Assembly (NCBI GenBank): GCA_023228325.1
Contig: JALOBK010000001.1
Location: forward strand, 558,001-622,000
DNA from: a bacterium
Lineage (GTDB): Bacteria > Auribacterota > UBA6266
DNA length: 64,000 nucleotides
Direction of reading: 5' to 3'
Shown here: positions 42,209 to 50,835 of the stretch, piece after piece
Layout of the letters: the number at the start of each line of letters is the position of its first letter
How positions within the stretch are numbered: position 1 is the first letter of the stretch
The notes under the pieces: generated by a model
The model's database searches: none
Told to the model about the DNA's origin: nothing
What the model saw: the letters and a program-made list of their open reading frames with translations, nothing else
Translations under genes and position numbers: made by a program

Positions 42209-44029
42209 TTAAATACCTCCCTTGACGAGAAGCTTCTCTTTGTTTTTCTCAAGCACAATACCGGCTGTTATGAGGACTACGCCCACCGAGATAAACATCA
42301 GTGACCGCGTCAGAAAATCCCATCCGGAATCAAAATATCTCGAGAATATTTCTAAAATAAGGAATGTAAAACCTGTTATTTTTAATCCGATTCTGTCAAT
42401 CCTGTATCCGGTAATAATAATCCCCGTAGACAATACAACGATTATTATATTGGATATACCCGATACATAAATGCTGAAATAGCTTAATTTCGCGGCTAAA
42501 GCCATCAACACAGAAAAAACAATTCCTGAAGCAAGGGTAAGAAACTCAAACAGTCTTGGTTTTTCTTTCTCCATAAATACTTTTAAGACCATCGCTGAAG
42601 AAACCGCGAACAAAAAGGCCCAGAAGATCCAGAACTCAAAATTCATCTTATGGAAATCTCTATAATTATAAACCGGCTCTAAATTAAAAGAAAATATATA
42701 GAATATAAACAAGACAATACCAAGCCCCATATACCCGTAAACATATTCCAGTTGTATTTTTCCCGCATTAAATACAAACCAGTTGAATGAATACAGTATC
42801 ACCCCCGCCAAAATTAATAATGAAAATATTCCCGGCGCCGACTGCCAGCGGATAGAATATAAAAACAGGTAAAAAGGAATATACGCCGAAAGAAGGATAG
42901 GGAAAACAGGCTTTCGGGTTTTATCATAAAGCCCCATGGCAAGGACCGCAAGCGGAATCACCGCAATAATTTTGAAATATTTCATCGACGGAAGAAAGAA
43001 CAGCAGCAGGGCGGAAATCACAGCCAGCGGGATAAATATTTTATCTTTGGTTCTGATTGAATACATTCCGTATAAAACCGCAACGCACACAAGCAATAAA
43101 ACCATGCAGATTAAAGATGGAAGTTTTATGCTGTTTAAAATATATTTTGCGTCTTCAAAAATTCCCGCATTCGCAAACGCAAACGCGCTTAACAACATAA
43201 ACGCTGTTCCGCTCCATCTGTAACAGGGCTCTAAGTATTTCACGGTTTCTTTATCCTTGTGCATGTAAGCGCAAAGATAAACTGTCATCCCGAAAAGGAA
43301 AGCGGGCATCATCTGAATAACAGACAAATAAGTGTTCACCCATATAAATGAGTTTGCTATCATCCAGTACCAGGCAACGCAGAGGCTGATAACCACTCCC
43401 GCGCGCGATTTTAACCAGTAACCCAGAGGAAGCATAATAAGCAAAAGCGCCGGAATAAACAGGTAATTTGCGGTTTTATATCCGATGGACTCACCCAACA
43501 CCCACATAAGCATAAGAGCGCAGGTGAAATAGTAATTTGTGCGTGACCGGTATAAATAAACAGTCAAGGCAGAGCCCGCAGCGCATAAAAATATACCGTT
43601 GGGAAACCTGCTTATTATGTTGAATACCTGAGCCACAAGGTATATGTCGGCGCCGAAAATAATATTTCCGAGCAAAGAAAGGCTGACCGCGCTTTTCTCG
43701 TATTTTTTACTGTACAGCAATGCCGCAAGAGCATGGCAAACAAATACAAGAGCCGAAACCGTGCCGATCTTGAAGAAAGGCCCCATATGTTTCCAGTTAA
43801 ATGAAATAAATAAAATTATTCCCAGGCCCACAAATATTGAGCCGAATACAGTCAAAATTTTCACCGGCGCTGAAAGAGACGGGTGGCGTTTTTCCGGAAC
43901 CTTTTCAAATGTGTACAAATCGGTAATCTTGCCCGCGGTTTCCGGCGAAATGATATTCAGGGATTTCCACCACTCAAGATGGCGTTTCAGCCAAGTCCAC
44001 TGGTACAGATTTACAGGACATTTATTCAT
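42209..44029 (-). CDS. DUF2157/DUF4401-type membrane protein
   Basis: A 606-aa polytopic protein. Residues about 1-60 are cytoplasmic (YQWTWLKRHLEWWKSLNIIS), then the DUF2157 opening KILTVFGSIFVGLGIILFIS followed by about 16-18 membrane helices. Partner of the GDYXXLXY gene directly downstream. It overlaps the hydrolase gene by 8 bp. Family function is unknown. Confidence 0.87.
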   Translation of the reverse strand: MNKCPVNLYQWTWLKRHLEWWKSLNIISPETAGKITDLYTFEKVPEKRHPSLSAPVKILTVFGSIFVGLGIILFISFNWKHMGPFFKIGTVSALVFVCHALAALLYSKKYEKSAVSLSLLGNIIFGADIYLVAQVFNIISRFPNGIFLCAAGSALTVYLYRSRTNYYFTCALMLMWVLGESIGYKTANYLFIPALLLIMLPLGYWLKSRAGVVISLCVAWYWMIANSFIWVNTYLSVIQMMPAFLFGMTVYLCAYMHKDKETVKYLEPCYRWSGTAFMLLSAFAFANAGIFEDAKYILNSIKLPSLICMVLLLVCVAVLYGMYSIRTKDKIFIPLAVISALLLFFLPSMKYFKIIAVIPLAVLAMGLYDKTRKPVFPILLSAYIPFYLFLYSIRWQSAPGIFSLLILAGVILYSFNWFVFNAGKIQLEYVYGYMGLGIVLFIFYIFSFNLEPVYNYRDFHKMNFEFWIFWAFLFAVSSAMVLKVFMEKEKPRLFEFLTLASGIVFSVLMALAAKLSYFSIYVSGISNIIIVVLSTGIIITGYRIDRIGLKITGFTFLILEIFSRYFDSGWDFLTRSLMFISVGVVLITAGIVLEKNKEKLLVKGGI

Positions 44030-44798
44030 ACCCTTTTACTCCCTTCTTTTCTCCCGCAGGAGAACCTGTTTCTCCAAAGGGATTTACTATGGTTTTAATC
44101 CATTTCAGTATTTTATATATAAATTCATCTTTATTTTTTTCAAAAATATGCTCGGCGTGCTGCGGCCCCTCAAATCCAATAAATTCAACATTTGCCGGAG
44201 CTTCTTTTTTTATATCCGCAACGTGGCTGTTTCCCACAAGCCAGTCATGTGAAGCGTATATAATAAGGGCCGGCGCTAAAATCTCTCTGATAACGGCCGT
44301 GTTGTCTTTTTTCTTATAAAACAGGTTAAAACCCCTGACCTTTTTCCCTGAGCCTATGCTTGTTATTAATGTTCTGATGGCCTCAAGAGTCCAGAACTTA
44401 GGAAATATTTTATGAAAATAAGAGGGTATGCTTACAAGTATTAAACCAGTCACATCCTTTCTTCCGGCAGCGGCCTGAAGAGACGCCGAAGCGCCGAGTG
44501 AAAATCCCATTATAAATATTTTTGCGTATTTCCCGCTTATAAAATCCAGCGCGGCGGAAACATCCAATTTCTCTTTCGAACCGTAGGTAAAAACTCCCGA
44601 GCTTTTACCGTGGCCCCTTAAATCAATGCTCAAAACATCCATAAATAAAGAAAAACGGGATGCAAGCTCTGAAAACGTTTGTGAGTCTTTATACTGCAGA
44701 AAACCATGGCTGATGAGAAGGCAGTTGTCATACCCTTCTTTATGCCAGTTGGCGTATATTTTTTCGGAATCCCCTGTCTTTAATATCATCTCTTTCAT
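44022..44798 (-). CDS. Alpha/beta-hydrolase (serine hydrolase)
   Basis: A 258-aa cytoplasmic alpha/beta hydrolase. Marks are NCLLISHGFLQYKDSQTFSE, LSIDLRGHGKSSG, the nucleophile elbow IMGFSLGASAS (Ser about residue 97), the Asp strand LIIYASHDWLVG and the catalytic His in GPQHAEHIF. Similar to carboxylesterases and monoglyceride lipases. In the MarR operon, overlapping its neighbours by 4 and 8 bp. Confidence 0.85.
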   Translation of the reverse strand: MKEMILKTGDSEKIYANWHKEGYDNCLLISHGFLQYKDSQTFSELASRFSLFMDVLSIDLRGHGKSSGVFTYGSKEKLDVSAALDFISGKYAKIFIMGFSLGASASLQAAAGRKDVTGLILVSIPSYFHKIFPKFWTLEAIRTLITSIGSGKKVRGFNLFYKKKDNTAVIREILAPALIIYASHDWLVGNSHVADIKKEAPANVEFIGFEGPQHAEHIFEKNKDEFIYKILKWIKTIVNPFGETGSPAGEKKGVKGYE

Positions 44799-45262
44799 AA
44801 TGCATCCGGTTCTCTGAGTTTCTCCATCACCCTTATAACTTCTGATGCTTCCGCGTCCGAAATATCTCTCATTAGTAAATTCACCTCTTTATCATACGCC
44901 TGTTCAATCTGATCCACGGTCTTTCTGCCCTTGGAAGTAAATGTAATAAAATAATGCCTTCTGTCTTTTTTATCCGGCATACGCTCAACAAGCCCTGTTT
45001 TTTCAAGCCTGTCTATAAGGCCTGTTATATTCGCCCTGTTAACAAGCAGCCTTTCGGCTATTTCGCTTTGTGTTAAATGCGCCAGTCCGCTGTACTTTAA
45101 AACCATCAGCAAATTGAACTGCGCCATTGTTACTTCATACTTTGAAAAAAAACTGTCGCCTCTTTTTGAAAGTAAAGAAGCTGTCCTTAAAATATTGAGC
45201 AACGCTTCATGTTTTTTATTTTGAAAAGGCTGTGGAAGCTTTAATTCGCGCTGCAGGCTCAT
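44795..45262 (-). CDS. MarR-family transcriptional regulator
   Basis: A 155-aa winged-helix regulator of MarR type: helix-turn-helix LTQSEIAERLLVNRANITGL with wing VERMPDKKDRRHYFITFTSK, flanked by dimerisation helices. First gene of the operon with the hydrolase, DUF2157 and GDYXXLXY genes. A 33-bp palindrome overlapping its promoter (45278-45310) is the likely operator, indicating autoregulation. Confidence 0.92.
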   Translation of the reverse strand: MSLQRELKLPQPFQNKKHEALLNILRTASLLSKRGDSFFSKYEVTMAQFNLLMVLKYSGLAHLTQSEIAERLLVNRANITGLIDRLEKTGLVERMPDKKDRRHYFITFTSKGRKTVDQIEQAYDKEVNLLMRDISDAEASEVIRVMEKLREPDAL

Positions 45263-45277
45263 GTCAACTCCTTCTTA

Positions 45278-45310
45278 TTGTTAATATATTAATAATATAT
45301 ATATTAACAA
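45278..45310. promoter_or_regulatory. MarR operator palindrome and promoter
   Basis: Perfect 12-bp arms TTGTTAATATAT and ATATATTAACAA flank a 9-nt centre. The minus-strand promoter has TTGACA (45323-45328) and an AATATA -10 box (45300-45305) within the palindrome. Confidence 0.82.
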
Positions 45311-45348
45311 TTATCAGGATTTTGTCAAGGGGTCATTTAAGAAAAAGT

Positions 45349-46563
45349 TTATTTATTCAGGATTTTCGCTATTTTATGGATATGGAATCTGCCTATTTCA
45401 GGGAGTTTGCCCGCAAGCGGTTTTACGTAGTCTATATATTCTTCAGTTATATTATTCCGCTCTTTATTTATATATTTTTTATCAAGCGGCTTTGTCTTTT
45501 TAGCGACATTTTTAAGGTCTGTCCTGTCAAACTCGGCCTTGTAGCTTTTTCCGCCTGCGCGCCTGATTATTACGCTGCCGTCAATATTAGCGCCTGCCGC
45601 AAGCTGAACTGCTTTTTCTCCTACAAACCTGGCCTCTTCCGCATCAATTTCGGAAACCACCCCCGGGAAACAACGCTGCAGATACCCGAAAGTATCAGCC
45701 CTGACTCTTTTAACCTTAAGTTTTGCCTTAATTTCAGCCGCAAGATAATCGCCCAATGCTCCGCTTCCGCTCAACTGCACGTTTCCATGCGAATCTTTCT
45801 CGCCGGTTGTAAAGATTGGATTGCCGTTTTCATCATGCACCCCTTCAGAAACACATATGACAGCCCTTCCGTGTTTCTGATATACCTTATTAACATCTTC
45901 CGCAAACTTTTCCTTTTCAAAAACAGCTTCGGGAACATATATCAGGTGCGGGCCGTCATCCTCGTACTTTCTTGCCAGAATGGTAGCTGCGGTCAAAAAA
46001 CCTGCGTGTCTTCCCATCACAACATTTATTTTTATTCCGGGCAATGACCTGTTGTCAAGGTTATCGCCCATGACCGCGCAGGCCACAAACTTTGCCGCGC
46101 TTCCGAAACCGGGACAGTGGTCTGTAACCAGCAAATCATTATCTATTGTTTTCGGTATATGGAAGACCCTCAGCTCATAATCCCTCTGCCTTGCCACATT
46201 GTTTACAATATCAGCCGTTTCCGCGGTATCATTCCCGCCTATATAGAAAAAATATCTCACATTATGGGCTTTAAAAACCTCAAACATCCTGATACAGTCT
46301 TCTTCTTTCGGTTTCATCCTGACTGAACCCAGCCCGGAAGAAGGTGTATTTGCCACAAGTTCAAGATTCTTAATATCCTCGCGCGTCAGATCCGTGAAAT
46401 TTTCCTCAAGAATGCCTTTTACTCCATGCAAGGCTCCGTAAACTTTATGCATCTGCGGGTATTTCGAACATTCTCTGACAACACCTATAAGGCTCTGATT
46501 TATGACACAGGTAGGGCCTCCTGATTGCCCGACAACAACATTTCCCGTTAATTTATCTCCCAT
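45349..46563 (-). CDS. pfp: Diphosphate-fructose-6-phosphate 1-phosphotransferase
   Basis: A 404-aa phosphofructokinase. GQSGGPTCVINQSL at the N-terminus, YIGGNDTAETA (Asp at the position that excludes ATP) and IPKTIDNDLL (Lys in place of the ATP-enzyme Gly) mark a pyrophosphate-dependent enzyme, catalysing the reversible phosphorylation of fructose-6-phosphate. MGRHAGFLTAATILA and GYLQRCFPGVVSEIDA are also typical. GGAGG precedes the ATG. Consistent with an energy-saving anaerobic glycolysis. Confidence 0.9.
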   Translation of the reverse strand: MGDKLTGNVVVGQSGGPTCVINQSLIGVVRECSKYPQMHKVYGALHGVKGILEENFTDLTREDIKNLELVANTPSSGLGSVRMKPKEEDCIRMFEVFKAHNVRYFFYIGGNDTAETADIVNNVARQRDYELRVFHIPKTIDNDLLVTDHCPGFGSAAKFVACAVMGDNLDNRSLPGIKINVVMGRHAGFLTAATILARKYEDDGPHLIYVPEAVFEKEKFAEDVNKVYQKHGRAVICVSEGVHDENGNPIFTTGEKDSHGNVQLSGSGALGDYLAAEIKAKLKVKRVRADTFGYLQRCFPGVVSEIDAEEARFVGEKAVQLAAGANIDGSVIIRRAGGKSYKAEFDRTDLKNVAKKTKPLDKKYINKERNNITEEYIDYVKPLAGKLPEIGRFHIHKIAKILNK

Positions 46564-46598
46564 AAAAATCCTCCGTGCGATATTTTAAATTTTCGGTA

Positions 46599-46626
46599 AT
46601 TATACCAAAGATGCTATCCATGACAA
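46599..46626 (-). promoter_or_regulatory. pfp promoter
   Basis: On the minus strand TTGTCA (46621-46626), a 16-nt spacer and TATAAT (46599-46604). Confidence 0.75.
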
Positions 46627-46684
46627 GACTAAAAATAAATATCAAATATTGACATCAAATACAAGGTATAAGAAAATATTTTAA

Positions 46685-47386
46685 ATGAAAAAGAAAAGGA
46701 AATTCAGATTCATAATATCCGTTCTGCTTTTGGTATGCGTTTTTACGTTCGGCAAAGATCTTATAATCAAAAAATCCGCGGAAATAATTTTCGAAGCTAA
46801 ATCCGGATTAAAGCTGAATATAGAATCGCTGAACCTAAACCTCTTTGAACCATGCCTTACCGTGCACAATGCAAGTATCTTTAACCCAAAAGGGTTTTCC
46901 CGGAACCCTATGATTGAAATCAAAACAATAAAAGCAAACTACATATGGAAGGACCTTTTCCGGAATACATTGCACATCACAGAACTTTTTCTGGATATAC
47001 AATCATTAAATGTGGAGCAGAGAACCAATGGCCGGATCAATCTGCTTGCTTTAAAAAATACGAAGGGCAAAGAGAAAGAAAGCAAATATGCGGAAACGGG
47101 AGAAAAAACACAGGGAAAATCTTTTAATGTGTTTATCGATGAACTGATATTATCATTCGAGCGCGCAACCTATTCAGGGCCTTATCTGCTCGGAAATAGA
47201 CTGGAAATAAAGATATTTATCCAGAACAAACATATCAGCAATATCAATTCTCTCGACCAATTACTGGATATAATAACCGACTCTTCGGGGATATCGCAAA
47301 TCGAAGATATCTTTTCCGATAAGCCCGGTTCTCTCAGAAACAGCATCGAAAACACAATAGAAAGCATCAAAAAATATTTCAAGTAA
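46685..47386 (+). CDS. AsmA-like/DUF748-type envelope protein
   Basis: A 233-aa protein with an N-terminal membrane helix (FRFIISVLLLVCVFTFGKDL), then AsmA/DUF748-like sequence: SGLKLNIESLNLNLFEPCLT, VHNASIFNPKGFSRNPMIEI and YIWKDLFRNTLHITELFLDI, which form beta-strand repeats of the bridge-like lipid transport superfamily. Short compared with full AsmA proteins (over 500 aa). TTGACA lies 36 nt upstream of the ATG, with no Shine-Dalgarno. Converges on the glycosyltransferase gene, overlapping by 8 bp. Confidence 0.72.
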   Translation: MKKKRKFRFIISVLLLVCVFTFGKDLIIKKSAEIIFEAKSGLKLNIESLNLNLFEPCLTVHNASIFNPKGFSRNPMIEIKTIKANYIWKDLFRNTLHITELFLDIQSLNVEQRTNGRINLLALKNTKGKEKESKYAETGEKTQGKSFNVFIDELILSFERATYSGPYLLGNRLEIKIFIQNKHISNINSLDQLLDIITDSSGISQIEDIFSDKPGSLRNSIENTIESIKKYFK

Positions 47387-48644
47387 TAATCTTCAGAATA
47401 TATTTATGGTATATGGCCGGCCAGGAATAATTAAGCATGACCTTTTTAAAGTTCCTGTGTAATATGCTCTTCTGGCATACCCCCATAATCTTATCCGCAA
47501 TCTTTTTCGGAGATTCGTTTAAACCGAAATACACCGCGCTTTCACCGAAGACTTCCTGGAGGGGCTTGATATCGCTGCAAAATATAGGCATTCTGAAAAG
47601 ACCCGCTTCCAGCAAAGGCAGGCCGAACCCCTCCTGACTGGAAGTTAAAAGAAGTATATCGCAAAGCCTGTACAGGTTTCTCAGCCTTCTTGTGTCTATC
47701 CGCAATCTCGTGCCCGCGGAAGATTTTACGTTTGTCATAAATCTCACATGCTTTTCCAATCCTCTGGATTTCCTGTAAGACAGCAGGTATTCATAATACT
47801 TCACAGCTTCTTTGTTATGCGGATCAGGAGGCCCTGTTATCACATAAAGGACGTCCAGTCCCCTTTTTTTCAGCTCATAGATTATATCCATGCCTTTTTC
47901 GATGTTTTTTCTCTTTAAAATCCTGGTGGCGAAAAAAGCGACAAAATCTTTTTCAAAGAAGCCCTGAGTAACCGCAAATTTCCATATTTCATCATCAATA
48001 TTAAGAAGGCCTTTCACGTCTATTCCGTTGGGCACTATTTTAATATTGCTCTTTTTTATGCCGAATAAAGACGCCATCTGTCTCTGTCTCTCCTCGGAAA
48101 TTGCCACATATCTTGCATGTTTATTAAATTTTTTCAACAGCGCCCGGGGATATTCATCCTCAAACTTGAGCCTGTAATCGGGGTTTATCATTGACAAGTC
48201 ATGTGTCCAGACGATAAATTTAACGGTTTTCATTTCATTTATCAGATCATACAGGGCGGCTGTAAGCACCAGATTAAAGTGCATAGTCATAATGTTATGT
48301 ATGATACAAACGGAAACATCCTTCAGGGAGCTCCTGAGTTTCTTTTTTACCAGTTTTTTTGCCCAGTTAAAAACATCTTTCCTTATTTTCCCTTTTTTGG
48401 TGAATGAATTTTTGACTATGGGATTGCCTCCCCATATTTCTTCTATTTTATCGATTTCAATATTTTCGCCGCCGGTCGCTTCGCCTCCCGAAGCGGTAAT
48501 TATTTTAACCTTATAGCCTATCTCCGAAAGGAGGTTAGCATGTCCCTCTATTACAAACTCCACCCCCCCGATAACCGGAGGATACGAATAATGGATCATC
48601 GCGATTTTCCTGTGGCTCTTGTTCTTATACTTATGGACTGACAT
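47379..48644 (-). CDS. Glycosyltransferase family 4 (GT-B fold)
   Basis: A 421-aa GT4-type glycosyltransferase. N-terminal IAMIHYSYPPVIGGVEFVIE acceptor-domain motif; ARYVAISEERQRQMASLFGI, KIVPNGIDVKGLLN; C-terminal donor motif LTSSQEGFGLPLLEAGLFRM (E-x7-E). Cytoplasmic; transfers a sugar from a nucleotide-sugar donor to an unknown acceptor. Followed tail to tail by the AsmA-like gene. Confidence 0.9.
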   Translation of the reverse strand: MSVHKYKNKSHRKIAMIHYSYPPVIGGVEFVIEGHANLLSEIGYKVKIITASGGEATGGENIEIDKIEEIWGGNPIVKNSFTKKGKIRKDVFNWAKKLVKKKLRSSLKDVSVCIIHNIMTMHFNLVLTAALYDLINEMKTVKFIVWTHDLSMINPDYRLKFEDEYPRALLKKFNKHARYVAISEERQRQMASLFGIKKSNIKIVPNGIDVKGLLNIDDEIWKFAVTQGFFEKDFVAFFATRILKRKNIEKGMDIIYELKKRGLDVLYVITGPPDPHNKEAVKYYEYLLSYRKSRGLEKHVRFMTNVKSSAGTRLRIDTRRLRNLYRLCDILLLTSSQEGFGLPLLEAGLFRMPIFCSDIKPLQEVFGESAVYFGLNESPKKIADKIMGVCQKSILHRNFKKVMLNYSWPAIYHKYILKIIT

Positions 48645-48663
48645 TTCTACCGCCTCTCACAAA

Positions 48664-49998
48664 TCATGTAACCAGCATAAGCCGTATATCCATCACATTA
48701 GTGCCTGTCGGGCCCGTTATATAAAGGCCGCCGCATTTCCTGAAAAAATTGTATGAATCGTTATTCTCCAGATATTCCGCGGGAATGCATTTTTTCTTTA
48801 AAGCTTTTTCAAAAGTGCCTGAGTCTACAACAGCGCCCGCCGAATCCGTGGGGCCGTCCGTCCCGTCTGTCCCGACGCTCGCTATAACAATGTTATTAAA
48901 TCCGCTTATATGTTTAACACAAGCCAGGCAAAATTCCATATTTCTTCCACCCTTGCCGTTTCCTTTGACTGTAACCGTGGTTTCTCCGCCAGAGATTACG
49001 CAGGCCGGTTTTTTAACGGGATTGCCTGATAACAGCACTTCCTTAGCGACAGCCGAATGAACTTTGGCAACATCTTTCGTTTCCCCCTCTATCACAGTGG
49101 AAAGCAGTAATGCGTTATATCCCAGTGATGTTGCTTTTTTCATAGCCGCGTCACAAGCGAGAAAATTAGTTCCAACAAGAACGTTGGATACTTTTTTAAA
49201 AACAGGGTCTCCGGGTTTCGGCGTTTCCATACAAGAGACTTTAGCCCCCCTGTTAAGATATTCCATTACCTGTAACGGCATTTTTTTCCGCAATCTATAG
49301 CTCTTTATAATGTTAATGCAATCCGCGAAAGTTGTAGGATCCGGCGCTGTCACTCCGGAAGCTATAAAACCCACATCATCGCCTATAACGTCGGAAAGTA
49401 TCAGGGATACTACTCTGGCAGGGCTTATCAATTTTGCAAGCCTTCCGCCTTTAACGGAAGAAATATGCTTCCTGACCGTATTCACTTCCTGTATTGTAGC
49501 CCCGGATTTCAGTAAAAGCTGGGTTGTCTTTTGCTTGTCGGAAAAGGAAAGGCCGCCGGCCGGCAGGGGAAAAAGAGCCGAACCGCCGCCGGATATCAGG
49601 CAGAAAACAATATCGTTCTCTCCGGCCTGCTTTACAAAGTCACATATTTCCTTCGCCCCCCTTAAGCCATTCCTGTCAGGTACGGGGTGTCCGCATTCAT
49701 TTATCTTTATCTTTTTCAACCCGGCATTATGCCCGTATTTAGTATTGATGATTCCCCCTGTCAGCCTGGAACCGAGCATTTTTTCCAGCGGCTCCGCCAT
49801 CCGGGAAGAAGCTTTGCCCAGACCTATAACATAGATATTATTGATATTGTCCAGGTCTATTTTATTTTGCCCGACCGAAAGAAACCGGCCTTTAAGCCTT
49901 ACTATCCGTGAAACGGCCATCCCCGGGTCAACAGATTTGATGGATTCCTTTATAATCCTGCCTGCGTCATTTTTCATATTCCGTATATTTTTCCTCAT
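48664..49998 (-). CDS. Glycerate 2-kinase (MOFRL family)
   Basis: A 444-aa protein of the GckA/MOFRL family, which phosphorylates D-glycerate to 2-phosphoglycerate. Marks are YVIGLGKASSRMAEPLEKML, GHPVPDRNGLRGAKEI, ISGGGSALFPLPAGGLSFSD, VRKHISSVKGGRLAKL, and the C-terminal MOFRL domain with SGGETTVTVKGNGKGGRNME and ASVGTDGTDGPTDSAGAVVD. Historical annotation calls such proteins hydroxypyruvate reductase (TtuD); kinase activity is better supported. 19 nt upstream of the glycosyltransferase gene. Confidence 0.9.
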   Translation of the reverse strand: MRKNIRNMKNDAGRIIKESIKSVDPGMAVSRIVRLKGRFLSVGQNKIDLDNINNIYVIGLGKASSRMAEPLEKMLGSRLTGGIINTKYGHNAGLKKIKINECGHPVPDRNGLRGAKEICDFVKQAGENDIVFCLISGGGSALFPLPAGGLSFSDKQKTTQLLLKSGATIQEVNTVRKHISSVKGGRLAKLISPARVVSLILSDVIGDDVGFIASGVTAPDPTTFADCINIIKSYRLRKKMPLQVMEYLNRGAKVSCMETPKPGDPVFKKVSNVLVGTNFLACDAAMKKATSLGYNALLLSTVIEGETKDVAKVHSAVAKEVLLSGNPVKKPACVISGGETTVTVKGNGKGGRNMEFCLACVKHISGFNNIVIASVGTDGTDGPTDSAGAVVDSGTFEKALKKKCIPAEYLENNDSYNFFRKCGGLYITGPTGTNVMDIRLMLVT

Positions 49999-50169
49999 CG
50001 CGCCCCTCCTCTTTCACATTTTAAGTCGATTTGCGGTATTTTTTATTATATAATTTTTTCTGTGTTTTAACAAAAAAATTCCAATTTTATGATTATCTGA
50101 TATTATACTGAATATCACAAGGCCGATATATTTCGGCGGATAACATATTCTGTGCCGGAGGGTAAAAAA

Positions 50170-50802
50170 ATGGCAATGCTCAGACAGATAACAAAAGAAT
50201 TAAGAAATCACGCTCCCTTTACGGTCATTGGATCTGTCTCGGGCATAATACTCATGTTTTTCTTCCAGAACATACCCGAAAAAACCGCATATAATATCTT
50301 TTATATCCTTCATCCGACCCATGTAATATTGAGCGCGCTGGTTACGGCTTCCATGTATAAAATTTACAAATGCGGGAAAATCAAAGGAAAATGCAGCTTA
50401 TTAGGCCTGTTTGTGATAGGGTACACCGGCTCGATAGGGATTGCGACTCTGAGCGATTGCATCATCCCTTATTTCGCCGAGTGGGCGCTGGAAATGCCGA
50501 ACAGGCACATCCACATAGGATTCATCGAAGAATGGTGGCTTGTTAATCCCCTGGCGGTAGCGGGCATCGCAATCGCATATTTTTACCCAAAAACAAAATT
50601 TCCCCACAGCGGACATGTTCTTGTAAGCACCTGGGCTTCTTTATTTCATATCATTATGGCTAAAGGCATGGGCTATCAATGGTACTTATACCCAATAGTA
50701 TTCATATTCCTATTTGTTGCCGTATGGCTCCCATGCTGCATCAGCGATATTGTATTTCCGCTGCTTTTTATAAATGAAGAAATCCCCCACAGCCATAATT
50801 GA
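50170..50802 (+). CDS. Membrane protein of unknown function, His-rich
   Basis: A 210-aa polytopic protein. ATG at 50170 follows GGAGGG with 7-nt spacing, better than a GTG 18 nt upstream. Five or six hydrophobic segments (VIGSVSGIILMFFFQ, GLFVIGYTGSIGIATL, NPLAVAGIAIAYFY, YLYPIVFIFLFVAVWL) and unusually many His near membrane borders (LHPTHVI, RHIHIGF, PHSGHVLVS, HSHN). A metal- or heme-related role is possible. Family not recognised. Ends at a strong terminator. Confidence 0.7.
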   Translation: MAMLRQITKELRNHAPFTVIGSVSGIILMFFFQNIPEKTAYNIFYILHPTHVILSALVTASMYKIYKCGKIKGKCSLLGLFVIGYTGSIGIATLSDCIIPYFAEWALEMPNRHIHIGFIEEWWLVNPLAVAGIAIAYFYPKTKFPHSGHVLVSTWASLFHIIMAKGMGYQWYLYPIVFIFLFVAVWLPCCISDIVFPLLFINEEIPHSHN

Positions 50803-50820
50803 CCGCGGGGGATTTTATTT
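50781..50820 (+). terminator. Terminator after the His-rich membrane protein
   Basis: AATCCCCC and GGGGGATT form an 8-bp stem, followed by TTATTTTTCC. It overlaps the stop of the gene. Confidence 0.82.
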
Positions 50821-50835
50821 TTCCTGTTTTTTCGC

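Noticed and set aside
45232..46047. 271-codon plus-strand open frame
   Set aside because: Antisense to the well-supported PPi-phosphofructokinase and MarR leader; hydrophobic shadow composition.
50118..50140. Short GCCGATATATTTCGGC hairpin before the His-rich membrane protein
   Set aside because: A 5-bp stem without T-tract or conserved context; too weak to call a terminator or riboswitch.
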